Assembly: GCA_963921825.1 (NCBI GenBank) | Contig: OY997591.1 | Coordinates: forward strand, 47,451,825 to 47,515,824 | DNA length: 64,000 nt | Origin: Erodium maritimum | Taxonomy: Eukaryota; Streptophyta; Magnoliopsida; Geraniales; Geraniaceae | Direction of reading: 5' to 3' | Shown here: in pieces, positions 45,871-59,000 of the stretch | How positions within the stretch are numbered: the first letter of the stretch is position 1 | How the letters are laid out: every line of letters begins with the position of its first letter | Notes under the pieces: generated by a model | Seen by the model: the letters and a program-made list of their open reading frames with translations, nothing else | Database searches by the model: none | Told to the model about the DNA's origin: nothing | Translations under genes and position numbers: made by a program

Positions 45871-47341
45871 ATTTCGAATTCATGTGGAATTCAAAATCAA
45901 GATAAACAAATTTGGAATTAAATTACTATACAGTGTCTCCAAAACATTAAGAAAAAAACAAATTTGGAATTAAAATTCTTTAAACAGGTTTCTTAAACTT
46001 TCAAGAAGGAAACAAACTTGGAATTAAGGGTTTTTAACTGTTTTTCCAAAATTAGAAAAAGGAAGTAAATTGGAATTATGTTCTAAATGATTTTCTGTTT
46101 TCCAAAACAAACGTATTTTTCCATAACGGATAGTGGAAATAAAAAGGAAAGAGTTATTTTTTTAAAAAGTGATCGATCTTTTTTCCTGAAAACGCATAAA
46201 TACGATCAAATATATGGACTCGTGTTAAATCCGTAAAGTTCATCTTATTCAATTTTCAACTTAATTCGAGCACATACAAATAGATTCAAATCAAACGTGT
46301 TTCCAATGATTGAAAGCTATCCAATTAAAACAAATGACAAATTGAATAGTTTCGATTGTTTTGAAACATATAAAAGATCGATGTGGATCTAAAAATAAAT
46401 TTGATCATGTTCTTTGTAAGAACGAGTAAGGACAAATTAAATATGTTCAATCTATTTTTAATTGGAATAAAACTATACAAGAACATGAAAAGAGAAATTG
46501 AATAGTTTCGATTTTCAACGTACGAACAATTAAACTTGATTAATCGATTCAGGTTCCATGATACAAGTTAAACTGAAAGTATCATTTTATTACTGATAAA
46601 ATTGATTTGATCTCTGATCAATTAATCATATTATGTTTCATTGTGAAACACATTGTAACTATTAAATTTGGACTCTCAAATTTCATTTGAGCTTTTACGA
46701 CCAAGTTATTTTTATTCATTGTACGACTAAATTGAATAATTTTAATTTTTGATAGTTATGAAAAGGAAAACATTTTTCATAATTACCTTGTTAATGTGAG
46801 GGTCGGTCTCGCTACCAAAGGAATATTCTTGACGAAAAATCCATGACTAGCCAAGATCTGTGTCCAATATATGTATGCATAATAAAGCAGTAACTAATAA
46901 GGAACGTGATTTGATTTAATACATGTGTAGTCGACACAACAACTTCTCTCAAACGAGGGTTATTGATATTGACCACTCAAAGGATAACACTACGAATCCG
47001 TTAAGCTAAAGGTTAAATCAAAATTTATTTGGAAATGCATTCAAGGTAACGTGGCTAAAGCTTGTAACATTAAGGCGTTATGCGAAGGAAAACCCAACTT
47101 AGTTGATTGGAGATCCCAAAATCTAGGTTTAATAATGGAACAACCTATTTGCATAAACCTTGTAAGGTCACTGTGTTGGATTAACCCTGAGTCCATTCAT
47201 ATGGTGTAGAAACAATGATTTAAACGTGTTGAGGATAAACATTTCTTTTAATAGGTCCTTGTGCATCAAGAGTATTGAGCAAATGAATCACCTATGTGAG
47301 AGTGAAGTGGGATTGCTTCAGGGAGACTAATGGGGCTAGAC
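45871..47341. other. AT-rich intergenic sequence without recognised genes
   Basis: The first 300 bp are the right copy of the direct repeat at 44270-44500. The rest (46170-47341) is AT-rich with short recurring phrases such as GAATAGTTTCGAT, and no coding content is seen on either strand. Confidence 0.5.
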
Positions 47342-49829
47342 TGTAGGAATTATAGGGAGCAAAAACGCAACGAAAATTAAAACTTTCCCTACAATAAGCT
47401 CTGGATCCATGTAATTCCGAGTAAACTGACAAATAAAAAATTCAAGGAGATTACCTATCGACTTTGAGCGTGTTTCGAGACGGGGACCAACAACGTTTCT
47501 ACTGCTCGAGAATGTTGAGACGTCTCCAAAAGAATATGTCCAGTACCGGTAAACACACCAACAGCATTCCCAAAATCGTTTGTGTGCTAGCACAAAATGA
47601 AGAACTCTTCTTCTCTCTATCTCGTTTTCTCTCTCTGTCAACCTTGAGAACAATTCTCAACCTCATTTAAATGCTTACTATTCCCAAACATGACCACATT
47701 ATCTTATATTTCAAAAAGCCCAATACTTAGACTTCCAAACTTGACAAGCGGAGACATTTTAGGAGTAGTGGACATGCAAAAATATCATCTCTGAATTTCA
47801 GAAATTCAAGAGTTATTTTTGTATATAAAATGCCTAACATAATCTTATTATATTAGCAATTGAAAAACGAGTAATGAATAAATAAATATTATATCAAATA
47901 TAATATTGTTTTATTCACTTAATGGACTTACAAAGTCCAATTCGATTTTGGGCTTCTTGTTGTGTGCGACCCTATAAGCTCATACCACGTTTGGCAGTGG
48001 GCCTAAAATCCTCATTTCGTCCACATGTCATAATTAGTATCTAGCAAGGCATTATGACTACCCAAACGTGTATGATGATCGTTAATCTGACTTAACCTCT
48101 TACCGCTAATATCTTAATCCCTTGTCATCGATATCTCGACCGAATAAGGCATATGGTCGTCATCCTTATTTTATTCGACCGTTGTTTCTTGATCTTAAGT
48201 AGACTATCATTGTGATAACTCTTTATCGATTCACATGGCCATGACTTTTCGCAGTCTCACTTATCAAGGGGCCCAAACGATATCTCTCTTATTTACGTGA
48301 GTAACAAATCCCTTATCAGTCAACCACATATCTCACATAGACAATTATATGCCCAACGACAATCTTTATTGTTACTCGGTTAAAGAAAAAGTTGAATTGT
48401 GTCAAGACACATAACCACCTATGTAGAAATCATGTTGACTATAAAGTCAAAGGACTTAAGTCATATTACGGTACTGAGAAATACTCATGACAGATCCTAT
48501 GTAGTATTCTCACAGTGGATCATCCAATACCATTTCCCTAAATGGAATCTATGATTTGACTTTATATCCAATAAATCTGATTGGTAAAACGTGATCATCA
48601 GTAGGGATGGCAATAATACCCAGGCCCAACGGGGACCCGACCTACCCGACCCGAAAAAATCGGGCCAGACCCAGCCCATTGTACAAACGGACCGGGTACA
48701 GGTAGTTTGATCGGGCTTTTAACCGGGCTCGGGTCGGGCTCGGGATTGATACTACCCAGCCCAGACCCGACCTGATAGGTTACTAAATAAAAAAATATTT
48801 GTTAACTTTTACGTTCCTACCCTACATATACAGTGAAAAATCAATTGGCTATTTATTTGTTAATTTTTACAGGTTTATAGTTATTTTATATGTATACATA
48901 TACACGCAGGTTTGTTGTTACATGTATTATATATAGTTGTACAAAAGCAGATAAAAGAGAAGTTTAATTTTCTTAATTTTATACGTAGTTGAAAGAGTAA
49001 ATTAAATTACATGTCACACATGTTTGGTCTTATACATATTATTATATACATATATATATATATATAAAATTACATGAATATAATCATAAATATGTATAAA
49101 TTATGGATTTTTTATACATATAAAGTATAATTACATGAATAAACTGTATAAAACATGGTCATATATTTTATTGTTTTTCTATATATGAATACTTATTTGT
49201 TGTATGATTACTTTATTTCCGAATTTATTGAATATGGATTCTCAATCCAATTTTATTTATACTCCCGTGGTTGTGAGTAATAATGAACCCTTCAATGGGG
49301 ATCAAGTGGTTAACTTACCGATTCATAATAATGAAGATGTTGTCCCTAGCACAAATTCGGAGCCGGTTTGATGTTACTTGTTTTACCTATCCGAGATGAT
49401 AAGATTATATGTTTCATATAAATATATGAAACTTTTACGCATCATATATACATGATTTGTCAATATAAATTGAGTAGTGAAATAAAATTATGGTGTCACT
49501 GGCGGGTAGGGTAATACCCGACCCGGTCGGGCCACAAGCGGGCCGGGTAGCAAACGGGCCACTAACGGGTCCCGGACGGGCTCGGGCCACATGTAGGAAA
49601 ATCGGGCCGGGTACGGGTATCACAAAAACTGGCCCAAACCCGGCCCATTGCCATCCCTAATCATCAGCCAACATTATACTAGTCTTAGTATATCGGTAAG
49701 ACCAAAGATCATTAAAATAATACTCTTTTTCTTCTAAGAGTTTTACTATCAAGTCACGTACTTGATAACATATTAATGAAATAATAGTGTCGTCTAAAAT
49801 CAAGATTGGACTAAGGGACAAAACCAACA
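47342..49829 (-). mobile_element. 3' LTR of copia element B, interrupted by a hAT element
   Basis: It begins TGTAGGAATTATAGG and ends AAACCAACA. Next to the right end lies TCTCCCACTTGCAC, the complement of a purine tract GTGCAAGTGGGAGA, and then minus-strand pol. It is therefore the 3' LTR of a minus-oriented element. Without the insertion its length would be about 1.42 kb. It pairs with the LTR at 16650-18949 in sequence. Confidence 0.85.
48602..49659. mobile_element. Non-autonomous hAT element, 1058 bp, with 8-bp TSD
   Basis: The terminal inverted repeats are perfect over 13 bp (TAGGGATGGCAAT). An 8-bp duplication, ATCATCAG, lies on both sides (48594-48601 and 49660-49667). The related LTR at 18.7 kb shows the uninterrupted site (GATCATCAACC). 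The outer 150-180 bp on each side are GC-rich with many GGGTCGGG or GGGCCGGG subterminal motifs, while the core is AT-rich. No transposase ORF is present, so it would depend on a partner element. Confidence 0.93.
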
Positions 49830-50840
49830 ATCTCCCACTTGCACTAGGTCCAATCGATATTACAAGTAATGTCCATAGACATGACTTTCATGTTTAGGTT
49901 GTGGAAGCTCCTTGGTTAGAGGATCAGCCACATTATCATTTGTGGGTATTTTCCATACCTTAACGTCTCCTCTCTCAATGATCTCTCGAATGAGATAGTA
50001 AACCTTATGATGTGTTTGGATTTTTGGTGCGATCTAGGCTCCTTGGCATGTGTTATCGTGTCATAGTTATCATAATACAAGTTAATCGGATCTGATATAC
50101 TAGGAATGACTCCTAAGCTGGTACTTATCAAAACAGCTTCTTTAGTTGCATCCGATGCAGCTAAGTACTCAGCTTTTGTTGTAGCAACAATATTCTGCTT
50201 TGAGCTTCTCAAGCTGAACGCACCTCCATTCAAACAAAAACACATAACCAGACTATGATCTAAAATCATCTATGTCGGCCTGAAAGCTAGCATCCATGTA
50301 ACCATTTACAACTACTTCACCTTCCCGGTCGTCATACGGTAAAAAGGCATCCTTAGACCTTCTCCAGTACTTAAGGTTGTTTTTAAATATCGTCCAGTGA
50401 CCTTCACCTTGATCTGCCTAGTATCTATTCGTTGCACCCAATGCATACGAGACATCTGGTCTAGTATAGAATATCGCATTCATGATAGATCCCATAGCAG
50501 ATGCATATGAGATCTTACTCATGCGGTCTCGCTCATCATTTGTCATTGGACACTGAGTCTTGCTGAGACATTGGCAAAAAACCTCTCTTAGAGTCTTGCA
50601 TACTAAATATTGATAACACCTTATCAATGTAAATGCTCTGACTTAGGCCTAGAAGCTTTCTAGATAGATATTTTTATATACCTAATACATAGGCAGATTC
50701 GCCTAAGTCCTTCATTGAAAAACATTGCCCTAACTATGCTTTGGCATCTTGCAAGATAAGGATGTCATCTCCAATGAGCAGTATGTCATCTACATACAAC
50801 ACTAAGAATATGATCGCTCCCCTACTAACTCAACTTGCTA
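49830..50840 (-). pseudogene. Copia pol 3' part: reverse transcriptase end and RNase H
   Basis: Reading minus from 50840: FLVLYVDDILLIGDDI (YVDD catalytic motif at 50785-50796), MKDLGE, a stretch ending in MNAIFYTRPDVSYALGATNRY (50627-50418), then RNase H with SLRSSKQNIVATTKAEYLAA, YYDNYDTITHAKEPRSHQKS and KHI (50269-49916). Frame breaks occur between 50418 and 50269 and near 50640. The 5' half of the element is missing from about 50840, where sequence tied to the Harbinger remnant begins. Confidence 0.88.
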
Positions 50841-50894
50841 AGAAGGAAGGGAAGTGACAAAATACAGATCATGCACGCCACACTGTGCAGACCA

Positions 50895-51035
50895 CAAACC
50901 GGATCCTTTTATATCGGAATCGCGGTTCCAGGTGCGCGTTGAGGGTGCGTCCGAGATTGTCCTTACACATCGGGCGCACCCTACACACGCACCCGGAACC
51001 GCAATTCCGGTAGAAAAGGATCCGGGTTCGCGGTC
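50895..51035. repeat. GC-rich imperfect palindrome (arms ~50 bp)
   Basis: CGGATCCTTTTATATCGGAA and GCGGTTCC, GGGTGCG on the left pair with CGCACCC, GGAACCGC and GGTAGAAAAGGATCCG on the right, around a loop near 50960. More GATCGCGG motifs follow to 51130. This is likely a subterminal region of the neighbouring Harbinger-type element. Confidence 0.7.
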
Positions 51036-51267
51036 CGCACTTGTGGCGTGCGTGATCCGCGAACCCCAATCCACATTTACCCGGATCGCGAACCAGGGTG
51101 AGGCCAACGATCCCAAAATGTGGATCGCGGGTGCGTGGTAGCGGGCTCGGCCAATCAGGCCACGCCACGTGGCATTGTGAGAGGAAAAAACGACTGTTGC
51201 CGAGCAACGGTCATAACGGATAGTTTTTTTTAATACAAATTGAATTCAAAAAACATTTTGTCCCACC

Positions 51268-51275
51268 TATAAATA
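51268..51275 (+). promoter_or_regulatory. TATA box upstream of the Harbinger transposase remnant
   Basis: TATAAATA lies 98 bp before the old ATG (51366). It is followed by a CA/CT-rich leader (CATTCATCCACTTCACAACA), a good plant core-promoter layout. Confidence 0.6.
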
Positions 51276-51365
51276 CCCCTCACCTCATTCATCCACTTCA
51301 CAACACCTCTCTCAAAATTCTCTCTACATTTTCTCTCCAATTGTCATATTTTTTTGTGAGCAAAA

Positions 51366-52395
51366 ATGTCCAACGACGAGGCTCAAACGAGGGAGGAGTT
51401 CAAAGTCGAACGTCGCGAGGTCGAAGCCGGACTTCATGCTTGGGAGCAAGGACTCCGGTAGAGGATCGACAGAGTGCTACAAAGAGCAATGCCACAAATC
51501 AACACATTGAGGCAAAGGATCGAAAGAGGGGAAGGATCCCGACACGAGATTGATAGAAGTCGTGCCAAAGGCCACGACCAACCGATGAAGGATTATTTCG
51601 TCGACCAGCCAACATATGGGCCTGAAATGTTTAGGCGTCGATTTCGTATGTCCCGACCACTCTTTCAAAGGGTTATGGATACGGTAGCGGCGCATGACAT
51701 TACTTCGTTCAAAAGCGGGACAGTGCAGGACGCTTGGGGTTATCAATGCACCAGAAATGCACCGATGATATAAGAATGCTAACGTATGTGTGCTCAAGCG
51801 ATTCATTGAACGAAACGCTACGTATGTGGGTAAGTATTATACTCAAATGTACTAGATGTTTTTGTAAGGCCGTTATTGAGGTTTTCATAGAGGTATACGA
51901 GCGGAAGCCAACACCGACATTTACCCCACAGGAAGTCGGTTCGTGAAGTCGATTTGTCATCCCCATACTCGCAAGCAGAAGTTGTTTGCCAAATGCCAAG
52001 AAACTGCTCGGAAAGATATTGAACGGACTTTTGGAGTCCTCCAAGCACGGTGGCACATAATCTCAAAGCACACTCGTGTTTGGAAGAAGACGACTTTGGC
52101 TGACATGATGCATACTTGTATCATTCTACACAATATGATTGTGGAGGATGAACGCGACCGGTGCGAAGCAGGGGATAACGAATTATATTTCGAGCCCCTT
52201 CCGAAAATACCAAATTGGACACCACTTCAACGATGGCATCAAGGAGGGCCCTTGCCATACCAACGAGAGTTTCATGCCCGAATTAGCGTCACGAATGATG
52301 TGACTCATCGACAACTCCAACATGACATTATGGAGTCGGTTTGGAGCGACTTACCGTGTCTAGGACAACGACTCAAATTCGGACGAGTGAGATGA
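51366..52395 (+). pseudogene. PIF/Harbinger transposase (HARBI1/ALP1-like), core deleted
   Basis: The old start MSNDEAQTREEF runs 31 codons to a TAG at 51459. The same frame then continues through the helix-turn-helix part (DYFVDQPTYGPEMFRRRFRM, SRPLFQRVMDTVAAHD) to 51773. A second frame (51734-51946) reads QKCTDDIRMLTY and CFCKAVIEVFIEVYERKPTP. It then jumps at about 51930 to the C-terminus (51943-52395): CHPHTRKQKLFAKCQETARK, DIERTFGVLQARW, LHNMIVEDERD. That last part holds the third catalytic residue (the Glu of DIER). The roughly 130 residues with both catalytic Asp are missing. It is dead as an enzyme. Confidence 0.9.
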
Positions 52396-53057
52396 TTCCT
52401 TAATAAATTTAAATTACCAAAAGCATCGTAGATTGTTTTACTATTTGGGCAGTAATGAAATTTCAAGTTTATTAATTAGCTTTGCATTTTAGTTAATTTA
52501 TTTATTAACTAATTTCATGTATTATATTTAGTATTTAATTAATTAAATATGAATTTAACAAATCCAAGAAAATATAATTATTTATCCAATCGACACTTCT
52601 ATAAACCATGATCCCCATACATGCCCCTTAATATAAAACACCCTCAATAAAAAGTAGATCACAATTCATTCCAATTAGTACAAGAATCCTACACCATGCA
52701 CCCCTTAATGTACGTGCTCTAAGTGACACCCAAGTAGGGGAGTTTTACCACCTTGGTCTCAAATCATTTGATTACTTGTAAATTGAATGGATTGATGTAT
52801 CATATACCACTTTTTGAAAATAATTTCTGCCGTTTTAATGAACATAAATGAAATTCAATTTTTTTAACCACAATTAATTTCTTGACAACTAAATTGATAT
52901 AATTAGTGTAGATGATAATTCAATCACTTTTGGTTGATAATTTAGGTATTAATTTGACAATTATTCCGAAACCACAAACTATGATACAAACCTAAACAAC
53001 CTCACTACGTATAAACTAAAATGGAGTGAATACATATCTTTTCTTCCCTCGAACTAT
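52396..53057. other. Spacer between Harbinger remnant and APC4, including the APC4 3' region
   Basis: AT-rich, with no coding content. The right end of the Harbinger element must lie here but no inverted partner could be matched. The APC4 3' UTR (minus) occupies an unknown part of 52800-53057. Confidence 0.4.
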
Positions 53058-56000
53058 TCAATCAGCATCAGATACATCATCTTCATCTTCCTCCAAAATG
53101 TAGACTAAGGCTCGCTTTCTTGCACCAAAAACACAAGCCACACCTCTCGTTGCTGTTTTCAATAACAATGTGAAATCAGTAGAGACCGGACAATAGTTAT
53201 AATGGTACCCAAAACGTTCTTTTGTTCAGATTTGATACCCAAAATATCAATGTTGTTTAGTTTTGGTGCCCGAAGTACACAATCCTATTCATTTTTGGAC
53301 ATTACCTTCACAATGTTTGTGAATTAACAATTATTGGTAAGAATCAAAACAACAAACATTTTAAGTATGAAATTCAAACAGACGAGCATAAAATATCAAT
53401 TGAGTGATTAAAACTTACAGCTGACTGCCAAGGGAGCAATTACAGAATGGGGAATACTGCGAACCTTCTCATTCTCCATTTGCAGGCACACAACAGAGTC
53501 CTAAGTCAAAGCATTATTCAGTAATTGAAGGACTTGAGATACAGATTCTAGAACATGATGTTCCAGGGAATGAATTAGTTGAGTTTGAGATATGTTAGTA
53601 AGATATCGAAATTAGTCAACAGTAGTACAAAGCTTTAGCAACATAATAAAGGCACGTAACATACAAAACTACCATGCAGATGACAACAATGAACACCAAA
53701 TTTACCTTTAACTGCTCCAATTTCCAACAGCTCGGATGAGTTTGTTCTGCAATAGACTGGAATGGAAGTTCACTTGCTTGCACGACCATCATGCATGCCT
53801 CTCCGGAGCTTTCAGAAGTCGTAGATGTTTCATTGAGTAACAATACAATTTGTCCTTCCTGTTGTTTCAGGAAAAAAAAGTTATGAAATCCTATATGACA
53901 CAAGTAAATATAAGACATGATCATTATAGATCTTCACCTTATAAAGAGACACATCCGCACAGTTATACCCTATGGGAACACACAGCAAAACAGCTTCAAC
54001 AGCTACATAACCATTCTCGGTACTGCGCAAGTCATGTATACATCCCCTTGCTATGCCTATACAATTTGCAATGTCTGGAAAAGATTCATCTGGTACCCGG
54101 AAAGAAACGTAATCGATAAATCTATGTTGACAAGTTTGAGGACATGACATAGGGTGGGAATAATCCTACAAAGAGGAAAGAGAAAATAAGCAAGCCGAAG
54201 CATCTACCAAAAATAATATGATCTCACAACATGTATGAAAATAGTCAAGTGGACAAAATCTATGCTATTGCTATATGTAGGCTACACCTACACTACACCT
54301 ACAGTTGCTTAAAAGAAGAAACTGGAGATGAAAAATAATACCTCATAGTATGATACTGATAGAGGAATGTTGCTTAACATAGATGATGGTGACATTGTAA
54401 GAGGGAACAGCGGAAGCAAATCCTTACAGAGTATCTTCCTTGAAATAGTATTAAAAGGCATCTGAAAAGCTTCCTTGAAACTGAAATGAAGAGTCATCAA
54501 CAAAGCATTTATAGCTTAATGAGAAGCAGCTAGTAATACATGTTATCCACCACATCTATCTCCAAAGTCCAAACTAATGGAATTGCTGATTGCCAGAGGC
54601 AGCTCTAACTAGTCTGAGAAATTTGGGTTTGAAGCATCCTCAACAGTTACGAAAGATTTACTTATCTTATGAAGGTACCATGTTTCGGACTGTTTTGTGT
54701 TGAAAGAGTAAATGTTTGTATTTGACAGTTATGAAAAAATAAAAATTCCAGCAGCCAGAGATAACTTTTCCTTTTATTCAGATAATTTTATTGGAGGATA
54801 TCACAATCATAGTTTGTACAGAAAAAAAAAATTACTACAATGTATGAATGAAACAAAAAGATGTACCTAAGCTCCATCTGTTGAAACTCTTTAGCTAACG
54901 TCCTACGCAGAAATTCACAATCGGAAAATCCCCCAAACTGAACTAATTCCCTAGCCCGATCCACTGTTTCCCTGAAGAAATTCAGCAAAGCAAATCGTCA
55001 GAAGAATCAAGAATTCCTTCACAAGTACAAATATACATATCTGCATGTCCACCAAACACACAGAGAAGTTGTATGGCACATCTTACAGTCTATTTTTTTC
55101 GTCATGCAAGTAAAACCTAACCCTGTCTGTGCTTGAAAGGCTTACTTACAAATCAATTTCAATATCATGGTCACCCTCGGATAGCTCCAGCAACTGCTTG
55201 ACAGGATCTTGGTCGAATAGAACTTTCAGGAATATAACAACAAGTTCACTGCAAAAACTGAGTACTGTGACCACAAATTACATTTCAGTTAACAAATTGA
55301 ACATGGATCTCCTACAAGACAAACCTATTATACGGAGGAAGCTGATCACTCGGTTCTGACATAAGAAGCTTTATACACTTCAGCAGCCAGGTGAAGAAAT
55401 TTGAGAACTGAAAGAAAAGAGTGTTAAAGTTCCAATATGTTAATAAGACAATCAAAGATTAAAAAAAAACATTCGTATTTATTTCTGCTTTCTATTCACT
55501 TTTTAAAAAATCGTTTTTTCCCTTCCCCTCTCCTGTCCCACATGTGACCCTCCTGGGACTTGAGCACTAGACCTTGTAAGAGGTGAGTGCTCACTTGATG
55601 ACTGGACCAAGCCCTAGTGGGCTTCTCTGGTTTACATTTTTGTTCAGGGGTTAGGTGTTCCTTTGTCTCATGACGGAAATGCTTTGTCTTGGTAAACAAT
55701 AGTGAGACTAATGAAAATTCTGGCGAGAATATACACTTGGAACAGTGTGAGGGAAAAACGCAGAAGGGAGCATTGCAGTTATGAGACCCACTAAATTGAC
55801 CAAAGGTCATACTACCAACCAACAATAGTAAGCATAAGCTGATTCAAAACATAGAAGAAGAAAAGTGCAAATAAGCATACCTGTTGGACCACAGATGAAA
55901 GAACTCTCATAAACCGTTCAACCTGAACAAGTAACATGCCAGATCTCTCTGTTGCATTGTTAATAAGTGTCTCATCCAAACCAATACCTTTGTAGCGGGC

Positions 56001-59000
56001 ACGCCATCTTGAAAGGCCTCTTAATTCTCCCATTCTGAATGCAATAATGTCTGCAGCAGGCTAGAAAATGGACACATAATTTTACCTTTTAGTTTCAATT
56101 CTAGTCCCAGTTGAAGAAATGTTGCAAGTTCATTTTTTATCAAGCAAGAGAATTTCATTTGGGGATACACAGAAAATGAAAATGAATATGTTTGTAACAA
56201 TCCATAAAAAGCTGTATGTGCGCAATCTTTTAGCTTTATAAGACGATTTATCCCACATTCTCACATAATTTTTATAAGAGCATAAGACTTTATCATCACA
56301 ATTTATCTTGATTATGAAAGAGCTGTTTGCATGCTTTTTCTTTGAAGATTGTCCATTTATATAAAAACGATTTTCCGGGACAAATAAAATAAAATTATCA
56401 AATAGATAAATTCAACCAACTTAATCTACACATGACTTATTTCCATTTAACATGAACAGAGTTACATCAATGAGTTCACATTTAGCTAGGCTGAAAGGGG
56501 GTAAGGCATAATGTGATATTCATGAACTGTATGAAGAAATTGAAGTATAAATTACAATAATAAGGATATAGAGGATCCATTTAGATGTCCACGAGTTATT
56601 TTCTAAACCTCATCCCACATTCTACTTAATTTTCACATATTTGATCTCAAGCATTAAGGAAGGGCTGTCCTAAAATCCTTAAAACTTATGTGAGAACAAC
56701 GCACACCCTCAATCAGGTACAAATAATTCCAACAAACACCAATGGAGCAATCCTCCATTTTTTTGGTATGTCTGGACAGTAAATGATTCCAGAAAGTAAA
56801 AAATTAACGGGACATATTTCTTCTTTAATAATCAAGGGCTCTTTGTAAGACTCAAGAAGAGGAGGGTGCCTAAGGAGACATTCTGAGAGAAAGAACATAA
56901 GATAAGGTACGGGAAGAGAAAGAAAGTTAAATGATGGTTAATTAATAACTGAGCCCCACTCTCGACTCAAGGAGGACCAATCATAAGCATGTGGTTATCA
57001 AGTCGGACTTTGCTCACTACTAAACAGATGCTGAAGATGCCCCACATTTGCAAGGCCTAAGTTAAGCTCATTGGTTACACCCTTGGAAATTTTGGAGGGG
57101 TCAATATGCACAAATTTCCAAATATGCACAAATTTCCAATTTACTATTACTAATTAATAATGTGCCAGTTGTGCTCCCAAAATGCATCATAGATCTGCCT
57201 ATGCACACACCTCACCATGATACAGTATTTAACATGAGATAGCATCTCAGCTAAATTTAGAACAGCATACACACATACATATATGTATACATGTGCATGT
57301 GATTATTTTTCAAACAATTCTCTGAACATGTGCACATGCTTTTGTGTGTGCACTTAATACTATTTGACCTCTCATGATCGGCGGTACCTACTGAAAACAT
57401 TCCATGAGGATGTGCCTACTTAGTTTAAGAGATGCCATCATCTATAAACCAAAACTGTTGATATGGTAACTCATTCACAAATTTAATTAGGATGAGTCCC
57501 AATTTATAGCACCTGGTGACAGTAAATGGCGTATATCTACTGCAGACAAAAAAAATACAGAGGCATACCTGTAGATGATCGAGGACTATAAGCTGCAGTT
57601 CTTTTCCAGCACCACAAACAACTTTTGACACACGTTTCATGCCCTATTATGTAATGAATTGGCTAAATCAAATATGAAATCACATTTTCATTCAGGAAGA
57701 AACTTCACATGAGATTAAGCATACCACTTCACCAAGAGTATTAACAAGAAACTGATGAACAGGAGGACTGGTCCTTGCACCTCCCAAAAGGCTTAGAAAC
57801 TCTTCTTGTGGAGATGAGTCCAAACCTGTACAAGCAGTACAATTCAGAGGCTGAGGGAAACACACCAGAACCATCACGAAAGAATGTTTTCAGGCTGCAG
57901 CAGTTACCATGATCAGTAATTAGAGTGGATAGAGAATTGAACTTCTCAGAAAAGGTGTGCATGGCATCAGTCCACTGCTTAGACATGACTGACAATGATG
58001 CTCGTATAACCTCACCTAAATCCTCAATGTTAGAAGCTTGTTGAGCCACCTGATGGAGCTCACACTTCCTATGACCAAAAAGAAAGGGATGGAAGGGAAA
58101 GAAAATTAAGTAACTTCATACTTATTTACTTCCATTACAAGATGTTTCCTAAGGTTGGCGTAATTCATGTTTAACACTAGTTAAGAACCATGTTAAGCTC
58201 AGTTTGGGTAGCTAAGCTTCGATAGTGTAGGATCTGATCACTTTCGAGAAATCAACGGTGGAATGTCATGTCAAAGCAAACTACCAATAGCACACAGAAT
58301 CACCAATTATACATTAATCATAAGTTTAAGTTCTCTCCAAATCAAAGTCATGGAATACAATCAGGGACCTAAAATTGGAAGCACTAAAGTATGTGGATCA
58401 CGTTCCTTTTCAAGAACCAAACTGCAATAAGTCAAATATCAGTGTAACTAGAGCAATATAGAGAAAGCCTCTCAGCTATAAAGTTGGTGTAAATAGTTCC
58501 GTTGTTCAGTTGACAAGATTTTGACTGTTAAAAAGTAAGTGACCATGATAGGGTCCCGGTTACGCGATCGGGTTACGGCTCCTGGGTAGTCGGGCTGGGA
58601 GCTGCTGCTACTTCCTTTCGCCGGCGGCGTTTGCGGACGTCGGCGACCTATGGTGGCTGTTGGAGTGTTCGTTTCACTGAGAGAACACAAGATCTCGGTT
58701 GATCAAGTAGACTTTGTTTATAATGCTTGATGAATTTATTTCTCAATCTAGCCTCTTTAAATAGGCACTGGATTCTGCCAAACTAAGAAATGATGTGGAG
58801 ATCAAGGCATCCCATGATTCAAGCCACTAACCTAATCAACTCTATTTAGGGAATTAAAATAACAAGATAATTAAAATAACTAATATATAACATTCCTTAA
58901 TTTTAGGCCACTTCTCTGCCACTCTTCTTTTGTAGGTGAGCATAAATCTGTTATTGGGCTATGTAACAGAGCATGCCCGAGTTTGCTGTTAAAGCATTAC

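Noticed and set aside
50823-52745. CTCCCCTACT near 50817 and its inverse near 52740 as Harbinger TIRs
   Set aside because: The left copy reads as copia pol coding sequence next to the YVDD motif and there is no TTA-type duplication. The 10-bp match is likely chance.
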